A stretch of DNA of 64,000 nucleotides, from positions 434,001-498,000 of the forward strand of contig NZ_JSYN01000002.1 in NCBI RefSeq assembly GCF_000812965.1, given 5' to 3'. Positions 6,448 through 13,327 of this stretch are shown here, one piece after another. The translations under genes were made by a program, and so were the position numbers. The notes beneath the pieces are model-generated. The model saw nothing but the letters and a program-made list of their open reading frames with translations. It did no database searches and was not told the origin of the DNA. Position 1 is the stretch's first letter, and every line of letters starts with the position of its first letter. This DNA comes from Pedobacter kyungheensis (lineage in GTDB: Bacteria > Bacteroidota > Bacteroidia > Sphingobacteriales > Sphingobacteriaceae).

Positions 6448-8826
6448 ATGAACAAAATTTACTGCATCCTTTTATTTACTTTAATTGGGTTAAGTGTTAA
6501 TGCTCAGTTCAGGCTTTCGGGTAACGTACTTAAGGCTAATCACAGCTATTTATCTTTTGCCACAATAAAACTTAAGGGTGGGAATGGGATAAATCAATAT
6601 ACCCAAACAGATAGCCTGGGCTCTTTTTACTTTAGCCATTTAAAACCGGATAAATATGTTTTGACGATTTCGGCAATTGGTTTTGTAAGTAGAAATGAGC
6701 TTTTCAATGTTAAGGCAGATACGGTTATCAACTTAATGCTTAACGAAGAAACAAATAGGCTAGGTGAGATTGTGATAAAGGCTAAACAACCCTTAATCAC
6801 CCAGAAAATAGACCGCACCGTTTTCAATGCTGAAAATAGTTTAGCAGCTATCGGTACCGATGCACTCGAACTGCTGGCAAAAGTGCCTGGAGTAAGGGTT
6901 TTAAACGATAAAGTTTCACTGGTAGGGAAGGGGAGTGTAAGTGTAATGATCGATGATAAACTGGTGCAGCTAGCGGACGATGATTTGTCAAATTACCTCA
7001 AATCAATTTCGGCGGGTAATATTGCAAAAATCGAGATCATAACCAATCCACCAGCTAAGTATGATGCCCAGGGGAATAATGGCTTAATTAATATTGTACT
7101 CAAAAAAGCATTGGGCAATGGTTTTAAAGGCTCGGTAAATGCCGGATTAAATCAGGCCACTTATGCTACGGCTATTGCAGGTGGTAATTTAAATTATCGC
7201 AAAGATAAGCTTACGCTGTATACCAATCTTAATTTCAGAAAAGGCTCGTTAGTGCCTGTAGAGCAAAGTAATATTTACTATCCTGCGCAGCAGTGGGAAG
7301 TGGTAAATAAAGACCGTAATTTTCGAACAGTACCCAGCGGGCAGTTAGGGTTCGATTATCAGTTTTCGAAAAGAAGTACTGTTGGCGCCTCCTATGCTGG
7401 TGGCCTTACCAATTTTCATTCAGAAGAGCAGATCAATACTTCGGTTTTTGGAGCAGCACATCTTATTGATTCAGTACTAAACTCCAATGCCCATGCCAAA
7501 ATCAGGTCACATTATCATTCTGCCGGTATATATTTAAAACAATTGCTGGATACTAGCGGCAAAACATTTACATTTAATGCCGACTGGTTTAGGTACAATG
7601 ATGATAAGAACCGTTTTTTTGATAATACCAGTTATTCCTCCAATGGACAGCTTATTCCAGGTTCTTTTGCCGAGTATTTATCGGCCAGTAAGCAGCAGAT
7701 CGCCCTATATACGTTAAAGGCCGATTTCGATTTACCTTATTCTTTTTTGAAAGTATCGTTTGGTGGAAAAACCAGTTTTATCCAAAATGAGAGTGATGTT
7801 AACTTTTTTAAACGCAATGCAGGAACCTATATCCAGGATGAAAAACAAAGTAATTTATTCAGGTACCGGGAAAATACGCAGGCGTTATACCTTAACACAA
7901 GTAAAACTATTAAACGATGGGATTTTCAATTCGGTTTACGTGGTGAATATACGCAGCTTGATGGTGTTTCGTTAAATGAGCGCAATCAGATCCGGTATTT
8001 CCAGTTGTTTCCCACTGCTTTTATTAATTACCGGGCAAGCGAAGAAAGTGTTTGGTCGGTAAATTATGGCCGGCGAATTAACCGGCCTCCTTATCGCAAA
8101 CTCAATCCTTTCCGATGGTACAGCAACCAATATGTTTATACAGAAGGTAATCCGTTTTTAAAACCATCATACAATAACAATATAAGCCTGATGCATATTT
8201 ACAAACAGGTATTCACCACCACTTTTTCGTTTAGCAAAACCACCGATGGCTATAACGATGTAAATTTTGTAGATGCGCTTTCCAATACCCAATCATCAAA
8301 ACCGGTTAATTTTATTACAGGCTACCATTATCAGCTCAGCAATTCAATTGTGCTTAATCCGTTAAAGATTTGGGAGAACACCAGTCAGCTCGATGTTTTT
8401 TATAATGTAGCTAATTCTGCATTGCCGCAAACTTTAAAGCGTTTAACAGGCTTAGGTGCTTATTTTGCCAGTACAAACCAGTTCATTTTTAACCAATCGA
8501 AAACTGTGCTTGGCGACATCAGTTTCTGGTACGCCTGGCCTACGGTTGATGGGGTAAACAAAAGCAGGAGCCAATACAATCTGGATATTGGCTTTAAAAC
8601 GTTATGGCTCAATAAAAAAATGCAAATTGCCCTGGCAGCTACCGATATTTTAAAAACAGATCGCTATCGTTTTAGCAGTTTGATTAACGGCATTAATCAG
8701 GTATATCACAATTATTACGATAGCTGGCAGTTAAGGTTTTCGGTACGATATAATTTTGGCAATGAAAAAATTAAGCGACAAGAAATTAAACAAGGTAATG
8801 AGGAGGAGCGAAAGAGAAACAATTAA
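6448..8826 (+). CDS. TonB-dependent-receptor-family outer membrane beta-barrel protein
   Basis: 792 residues. A signal peptide ends at SVNAQ (about residue 20). A carboxypeptidase-regulatory-like beta domain spans about 22-95 (LSGNVLKANHSYLSFATIKL, then GFV). A plug-like region follows at about 115-220, with ALELLAKVPGVRVLNDKVSL and KIEIITNPPAKYDAQGNNG, the wording of the OMP_b-brl_3 type. The rest is barrel, with NYGRRINRPPYRKLNPF and a final strand near WQLRFSVRYNFG. The C-terminal tail after the last strand is charged (about 20 residues). It starts 7 bases after the second M56 gene and so belongs to the BlaI-controlled operon. No TonB box is obvious. It may be an outer membrane uptake or remodelling partner of the envelope-sensing proteins; the substrate is unknown. 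Confidence 0.85.
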   Translation: MNKIYCILLFTLIGLSVNAQFRLSGNVLKANHSYLSFATIKLKGGNGINQYTQTDSLGSFYFSHLKPDKYVLTISAIGFVSRNELFNVKADTVINLMLNEETNRLGEIVIKAKQPLITQKIDRTVFNAENSLAAIGTDALELLAKVPGVRVLNDKVSLVGKGSVSVMIDDKLVQLADDDLSNYLKSISAGNIAKIEIITNPPAKYDAQGNNGLINIVLKKALGNGFKGSVNAGLNQATYATAIAGGNLNYRKDKLTLYTNLNFRKGSLVPVEQSNIYYPAQQWEVVNKDRNFRTVPSGQLGFDYQFSKRSTVGASYAGGLTNFHSEEQINTSVFGAAHLIDSVLNSNAHAKIRSHYHSAGIYLKQLLDTSGKTFTFNADWFRYNDDKNRFFDNTSYSSNGQLIPGSFAEYLSASKQQIALYTLKADFDLPYSFLKVSFGGKTSFIQNESDVNFFKRNAGTYIQDEKQSNLFRYRENTQALYLNTSKTIKRWDFQFGLRGEYTQLDGVSLNERNQIRYFQLFPTAFINYRASEESVWSVNYGRRINRPPYRKLNPFRWYSNQYVYTEGNPFLKPSYNNNISLMHIYKQVFTTTFSFSKTTDGYNDVNFVDALSNTQSSKPVNFITGYHYQLSNSIVLNPLKIWENTSQLDVFYNVANSALPQTLKRLTGLGAYFASTNQFIFNQSKTVLGDISFWYAWPTVDGVNKSRSQYNLDIGFKTLWLNKKMQIALAATDILKTDRYRFSSLINGINQVYHNYYDSWQLRFSVRYNFGNEKIKRQEIKQGNEEERKRNN

Positions 8827-8867
8827 TGATGGGAAAAACATTAAAGATGAACTGGACTTAGAAGTTT

Positions 8868-8899
8868 CCCGCAGATTTCGCTGATTAGCGCAGAACGGG
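8868..8899. repeat. short intergenic repeat word
   Basis: The stretch CCCGCAGATTTCGCTGATTA, continuing GCGCAGAACGGG, lies in the 176-base gap between two convergent genes and has complementary ends (CCCG and CGGG). I remember near-identical words between genes in Flavobacterium and Pedobacter. Nothing else is recognised in the gap, and there is no clear U-run terminator. Confidence 0.4.
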
Positions 8900-9002
8900 T
8901 AGCATGGTTTTTTACCATCTAAGACATTTAAGCAGAGGTAAGATTGGTTTGGCTATTGCGATTTTTTCCATTATCCATCTTACATCATTCCCGTTCCATC
9001 TT

Positions 9003-10133
9003 TTAAAACGCTTCAGCCAAACTGATGTAAAAGCCGCTTTGGCGTTTTTCATTTGGTAATTTTTCACCTATACCATAATCAAGTCTAACGCTGAGGCCTT
9101 TTGCCGGATCAAAAAAGTAGCGGCCTCCAACTCCATAATTTGGTTTTAACCCGTCGCCATTAAACTGACCATTGCTAAATACCTTACCTGTACCTGCAAA
9201 AGCTACAATGCCAAAACGGTTCATAAAGCGGTAGCGGATTTCGGCTTGTGCTGCCATTAAGTTTTCGTCGCGGTAACGGCCGCTGTAATAGCCGCGCATC
9301 ATTTGGTCGTTTCCTAATTGCTGTAACAAATAAAAAGGAGTGCTTTTGCTTTGTATGGTGTAATATAATCCCTGTACGCCTACAACCACTTTGGGGGCTA
9401 AGCTAAAGAAGCCACGCAGGTCAAGCTTTATTTGTGAGCCATTGAAACTTTCGCCGCCGAAAAAATCAGGGGCGTATTGATAGGTTGCCCTTCCAAAAAA
9501 ACCTTTGGTTGGGTAATTGTTGCTATTGCGGGTATCGTAACTTTGCGATACGCCGATCCAAGCTACCGAACCGCCATCTTTATCTAAAATGCGGGGATTA
9601 GTAGTATAAATGCCTCCAGCTTCCTTATCGATAAAGTGGTAGTTTTCAAAACCCAATGAAACACCTGTGTAGGCTTTGGGTAAGGTATTCATTTCTGCAT
9701 CAAAAAGTGTTTTAAAAACCCTTTGATCTAATTTATCTTCATCAGCCTTTGTGGCGTTATTACCAATACCATAAAAATTAAAAGGCTGGTTTTTAAAACG
9801 GATATCGCCAATGAAGTGATATTTATTCCCTTTGCTCCACATATCGCCTTTAAGCATAAAATTAGCTGTCTTTTTGGTAGAGTAGGTGGTATTCAGTGCG
9901 AAATTGGAGCTGCGGTTCAGCGTATCTTTACGATCTATATAAAAGGAGTAAATAGCGCCAACACCAAATTCAAATCCAGTTTCCTGACTATAGCCAAAAG
10001 CCGGTAAAGGCAAAAAGCTTGCCTTGCGTGTCGTGTCTTTTTCGTTTGAGAGCATTTTCCTGATCAGTTTCATTTGTGCAAAAGAGCTTCCTGAAACAAG
10101 TGCAAGTAAAATAATCAGATAATATTTTTTCAT
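9003..10133 (-). CDS. BamA/TamA family outer membrane protein (surface antigen barrel)
   Basis: 376 residues. The signal peptide MKKYYLIILLALVSGSSFAQ is followed directly by a barrel, with no POTRA domains visible. Motifs of the bacterial surface antigen (D15) family are present: GVSQSYDTRNSNNYPTKGFF, MMRGYYSGRYRDENL at the place of the VRGF/Y loop-6 motif, RLDYGIG, and a terminal FYISLAEAF with the C-terminal aromatic. Such POTRA-less 16-strand barrels are common in Bacteroidota and are separate from BamA itself. The substrate or partner is not known. The gene is monocistronic on the minus strand; TTTCTTTG just before the ATG differs from TAnnTTTG at one position. Confidence 0.82.
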   Translation of the reverse strand: MKKYYLIILLALVSGSSFAQMKLIRKMLSNEKDTTRKASFLPLPAFGYSQETGFEFGVGAIYSFYIDRKDTLNRSSNFALNTTYSTKKTANFMLKGDMWSKGNKYHFIGDIRFKNQPFNFYGIGNNATKADEDKLDQRVFKTLFDAEMNTLPKAYTGVSLGFENYHFIDKEAGGIYTTNPRILDKDGGSVAWIGVSQSYDTRNSNNYPTKGFFGRATYQYAPDFFGGESFNGSQIKLDLRGFFSLAPKVVVGVQGLYYTIQSKSTPFYLLQQLGNDQMMRGYYSGRYRDENLMAAQAEIRYRFMNRFGIVAFAGTGKVFSNGQFNGDGLKPNYGVGGRYFFDPAKGLSVRLDYGIGEKLPNEKRQSGFYISLAEAF

Positions 10134-10190
10134 TGGTGCAAAGAAAAGGAAATTTAGTTATAAGTTGGTTAATTGGTTAACGGTTTAAAT

Positions 10191-10487
10191 TGGTTAACTG
10201 ACTCTAAACGCCAAACGCCCAACTCCAAACTGATTGGTTCATTGGTCATTTGTTCATAGGTACTGCAAACTGCCAACTGAAGTGGTTAACTGTCTCCAAA
10301 CGCCAAACGCTCAACTCCAAGCTAATTGGTTCATTGGTCATTTGTTCATTAGTACTGCAAACTGCCAACTGTAAACTGAAGTGGTTAACTGGCTCCAAAC
10401 GCCAAACGCTTAACTCCAAACTGATTGGTTCATTGGTCATTTGTTCATTGGTAATTCAAACTGCAAACTGCCAACTGTAAACTGAGG
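10191..10487. repeat. three contiguous repeat units of 92, 99 and 106 bases
   Basis: Units start at 10191, 10283 and 10382, each with TGGTTAACTG. All then run through CTCCAAACGCCAAACGC or a close variant, ATTGGTTCATTGGTCATTTG and CAAACTGCCAACTG. Unit 2 is 7 bases longer than unit 1 by an extra TAAACTG-type word. Unit 3 is another 7 longer by an extra CAAACTG word. The array therefore grows in 7-base steps as well as by whole units. Related words (GGTTAATTGGTTAACGG at about 10170-10190; CATTAGTCTCTGGTCATTGG at 10492-10513) flank it. Open frames inside have no coding features. Confidence 0.8.
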
Positions 10488-10549
10488 TGGTTCATTAGTC
10501 TCTGGTCATTGGTTATTGATAATTGGTGCTTGATTATTGTTCCTTATAA

Positions 10550-10565
10550 ATAAGGTATACCTTAT
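10550..10565. repeat. 16-base perfect palindrome
   Basis: ATAAGGTATACCTTAT at 10550-10565 is a perfect palindrome in the gap before the deoxyhypusine-synthase-like gene, 154 bases upstream of its -7 element. It could be a dimeric regulator site or a chance remnant of repeat material. Downstream, CCTTCGATTCCGCTCACGGTG (about 10590-10610) resembles a known Bacteroidota intergenic repeat word. The remainder of the 614-base gap (10134-10747) shows only more AACGCCAAAC-type words at about 10650-10690. Confidence 0.4.
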
Positions 10566-10718
10566 ATATATGTGTTATCTCAAAAAGATCCTTCGATTCC
10601 GCTCACGGTGATGATGACGATTGCTGAGGAGAACGCTAATTCGTATTGTTCACAAACGCCAACCGTAGCCTGCCAAACGCTAAACGCATTTACGTTTTAA
10701 CCTTTCGGCCTAAATACC

Positions 10719-10726
10719 TATTTTTG
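10719..10726 (+). promoter_or_regulatory. -7 promoter element of the deoxyhypusine-synthase-like gene
   Basis: TATTTTTG at 10719-10726 fits TAnnTTTG and lies 21 bases before the ATG at 10748, giving a short leader. No clear -33 TTTG is seen. It supports the start at 10748 over an in-frame upstream start at 10646, which lies before the promoter and within repeat-like words. Confidence 0.5.
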
Positions 10727-10747
10727 CGGCAAACAATACAAAACGAA

Positions 10748-11728
10748 ATGAGCAATACTAGAGGACCAATATCTCAGTTTATGGAGCGTAATTACCTCCA
10801 TTTTAATGCAGCGGCAATGATGGATGCGGCTAAAGGATACGAAACGCATTTGGATGAGGGTGGAAAAATGATGATCACACTTGCCGGTGCAATGAGTACT
10901 GCAGAATTGGGTATTTCACTTGCTGAAATGATTCGCCAGGATAAAGTGGCCATTATTTCTTGTACAGGTGCCAATTTAGAAGAGGATATTATGAACCTGG
11001 TTGCACATTCTCACTATAAACGTGTACCTAACTACCGCGACTTAAGTCCGCAGGATGAATGGGATTTGTTAGAGAACCATTATAACCGCGTTACCGATAC
11101 CTGTATTCCGGAAGAAGAAGCTTTCCGTCGTTTGCAGAAACACATCCACAAAATCTGGAAAGATGCAGATGATGCCGGCGAAAGATATTTTCCGCATGAG
11201 TTTATGTACAAAATGTTGTTGAGTGGCGTTTTAGAACAATACTATGAAATTGACCCTAAAAACTCATGGATGCTGGCTGCGGCTGAAAAGAATTTACCAA
11301 TTGTGGTACCAGGATGGGAAGATTCGACTATGGGTAACATCTTTGCTTCTTATGTAATCAAAAACGAATTCAAAGCTACAACGATGAAAAGCGGTATTGA
11401 GTATATGGGCTGGCTTGCCGATTGGTATGTTAAAAACTCAGAAGGTAAAGGAATTGGTTTCTTCCAGATTGGCGGTGGTATTGCCGGCGATTTCCCGATT
11501 TGCGTAGTACCAATGTTATATCAGGATATGGAAATGGAAAATATTCCTTTTTGGAGTTATTTCTGTCAGATCTCAGATTCGACCACTTCTTACGGCTCAT
11601 ATTCTGGCGCTGTGCCAAACGAAAAAATTACCTGGGGTAAACTGGATATTCATACGCCAAAATTTATCGTAGAAAGTGATGCAACAATCGTAGCACCCTT
11701 AATGTTTGCGTGGATATTAAAACAATAA
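10748..11728 (+). CDS. deoxyhypusine synthase family protein
   Basis: 326 residues from the ATG at 10748. Features of the family: ITLAGAMSTAELG near the start and VAIISCTGANLEEDIMNLVA (NAD site). Also present are FFQIGGGIAGDFPIC, STTSYGSYSGAVPNEKITWGKLD and SDATIVAPLMFAWIL. The lysine of TWGK aligns with the catalytic lysine of human deoxyhypusine synthase (SWGK), which carries the aminobutyl intermediate. The GGGIAGDFPIC wording, in place of the eukaryotic GGG-x-x-KHH, marks the bacterial subgroup. Bacteria lack eIF5A, so the acceptor cannot be hypusine on eIF5A; a polyamine reaction such as homospermidine formation from spermidine or putrescine is a plausible alternative. Monocistronic, followed by a terminator. 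Confidence 0.87.
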   Translation: MSNTRGPISQFMERNYLHFNAAAMMDAAKGYETHLDEGGKMMITLAGAMSTAELGISLAEMIRQDKVAIISCTGANLEEDIMNLVAHSHYKRVPNYRDLSPQDEWDLLENHYNRVTDTCIPEEEAFRRLQKHIHKIWKDADDAGERYFPHEFMYKMLLSGVLEQYYEIDPKNSWMLAAAEKNLPIVVPGWEDSTMGNIFASYVIKNEFKATTMKSGIEYMGWLADWYVKNSEGKGIGFFQIGGGIAGDFPICVVPMLYQDMEMENIPFWSYFCQISDSTTSYGSYSGAVPNEKITWGKLDIHTPKFIVESDATIVAPLMFAWILKQ

Positions 11729-11763
11729 TGGCAAGAAATAAATAAACCAAATTGGTTTTTGGT

Positions 11764-11803
11764 ATGCCCATTTGAGATTCTGTATCGAAAATGGGCATTT
11801 TTA
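11764..11803 (+). terminator. rho-independent terminator
   Basis: ATGCCCATTT (11764-11773) pairs with AAATGGGCAT (11789-11798) around a 15-base loop and is followed by a T-rich run. It ends the deoxyhypusine-synthase-like transcript. Confidence 0.75.
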
Positions 11804-11894
11804 TTGCCTCAGCGGCTCAAATCAGCATTTGTTTAGAATGATTATAAATTGTATTTCCAGTCACTATTATGTCATGGGATTTATTAATAAGTTA

Positions 11895-11902
11895 TACTTT
11901 TG
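11895..11902 (+). promoter_or_regulatory. -7 promoter element before the respiratory operon
   Basis: TACTTTTG at 11895-11902 fits TAnnTTTG and lies about 80 bases before the actA start, so the transcript would carry an untranslated leader of roughly 75 bases. No good -33 element was found; the assignment rests on the -7 word and position. Confidence 0.4.
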
Positions 11903-11983
11903 TTCAAGTTTTGATGGGGCTATCTGGGCTCAGGCATCAATTTCACAACAAAAAGTAAATTAAATAAGTATAAAGTGTTCATT

Positions 11984-13279
11984 ATGAGAGATATCTCGAT
12001 GATTTTAAAAAGCGTTTGGAAGTCGTTATTCGTGTTTTCAGCAATTTCCGTAATAGCGGTTTCTACCGTAAATGCGCAGGATGCTAAAGAAGGAAGAACG
12101 CTTTTCAAAGCAAAATGTTCTTCGTGTCACGCGTTAGATCACAAAGTTGTTGGTCCGGCATTAACTGGAGTAAGCGATCGTCACCCTGAAGCGTTCCTGT
12201 TAAAATGGATTCCAAACAACGCAGCTATGATTGCTGCAGGCGATCCGGCTGCGGTTAAATTATTTAACGATAATGGTAAAGTACCAATGACTACTTTCCC
12301 TGAGTTAGATGAAGCAAAAGTAAAAGATATCTTAGCTTACATTAAAGAAGGCGAGCCAAAGCCAACTGGCGATGCGGCAGCAGCTGCAGCTCCAAAAGAT
12401 GAAACCACTTCAGGTTTATCAATTGCAGGTATCGTAGCTATTGTAATTGTAGCTATTGTTATCCTTGTAATTTTAGGTCGCGCATCTAAATTATTAGAGC
12501 GTTTGATTTTACAAAAACAAGGTATCGAAATTGAAGAAGATGTGCCATTAAAAGTAGGTGTGCGCAAGATGTTCAAAAACAAGAAATTTGTAATGTTCTT
12601 CATCTTGTGTCTAATTATCTGCTTAGGTTCGTTCGGTTGGATGGGTATGTGGAATACCGGTGTTCACACAGGTTATCAGCCAGTTCAGCCAATTAAATTC
12701 TCTCACGAGCTGCACGCTGGTATCAATCAGATCGATTGTCAGTATTGCCACTCTGGAGCATTTAAATCTAAAAATGCATCTATTCCATCATTAAACGTTT
12801 GTATGAACTGCCACAAAGCGGTACAGGCAAGAGATAAATATGATGGCGAGATTTCTCCTGAGATCAAAAAAATCTACAGTGCTTTAGGTTACGATCCTGA
12901 AACACAGAAATACGACGAGAGTAAATCGAAACCAATGGAGTGGGTACGTGTACACAATCTACCTGATTTTGCTTACTTCAACCACTCTCAACACGTGGTA
13001 GTTGCAGAAGATGCAATTCGTCAAGCAAAAGGATTACAACCAAATGAACCTGTTTGTTTCGCTTGTCACGGTCCGGTTAATACGATGGAAGAAATTTATC
13101 AGTATTCTCCGTTAACCATGAAATGGTGTATTAACTGCCATAAAGAAACAGATATTTCTGGTCAGAAAAACAATGCTTTCTACGCTAAGGTTATCGAAGC
13201 GCACGAAAAAATTAAAAAAGGCGAGAAAATTACCCCAGCGTTATTGGGTGGTTTAGAGTGTGGTAAGTGCCACTATTAA
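11984..13279 (+). CDS. actA: alternative complex III subunit A, multiheme cytochrome c (six CXXCH)
   Basis: 431 residues. After a signal segment ending near NAQ (about 32) comes a class I monoheme cytochrome c domain: CSSCH at 45-49, VGPAL, and a methionine in VPMTTFPEL. An Ala-rich linker and a membrane segment (LSIAGIVAIVIVAIVILVIL) follow, then a second hydrophobic segment (FVMFFILCLIICLGSFGWMG). A pentaheme periplasmic domain ends the protein, with CQYCH, CMNCH, CFACH, CINCH and CGKCH. That makes six heme sites; the Rhodothermus ActA I know is pentaheme. ActA passes electrons from quinol oxidised by the complex to cytochrome c or an oxidase. The start at 11984 is chosen; GTG 11975 and ATG 11999 are alternatives. 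First gene of actABCDEF. Confidence 0.9.
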   Translation: MRDISMILKSVWKSLFVFSAISVIAVSTVNAQDAKEGRTLFKAKCSSCHALDHKVVGPALTGVSDRHPEAFLLKWIPNNAAMIAAGDPAAVKLFNDNGKVPMTTFPELDEAKVKDILAYIKEGEPKPTGDAAAAAAPKDETTSGLSIAGIVAIVIVAIVILVILGRASKLLERLILQKQGIEIEEDVPLKVGVRKMFKNKKFVMFFILCLIICLGSFGWMGMWNTGVHTGYQPVQPIKFSHELHAGINQIDCQYCHSGAFKSKNASIPSLNVCMNCHKAVQARDKYDGEISPEIKKIYSALGYDPETQKYDESKSKPMEWVRVHNLPDFAYFNHSQHVVVAEDAIRQAKGLQPNEPVCFACHGPVNTMEEIYQYSPLTMKWCINCHKETDISGQKNNAFYAKVIEAHEKIKKGEKITPALLGGLECGKCHY

Positions 13280-13327
13280 TAGATTAGAGTTTAGTAAAAA
13301 CGTTCGATACACAGTAATATAGCTTAA

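Noticed and set aside
10246..10480. Overlapping open frames on both strands within the repeat array
   Set aside because: They translate the repeated words in both directions and show no protein-like composition or start context.
10191..10487. CRISPR-like array
   Set aside because: Units are 92-106 bases and contiguous, with no constant short repeat separated by unique spacers, and there are no cas genes nearby.
11772..11963. Small open frame between the deoxyhypusine-synthase-like gene and actA
   Set aside because: It starts inside the terminator hairpin and covers the promoter region of the respiratory operon; no protein family features.
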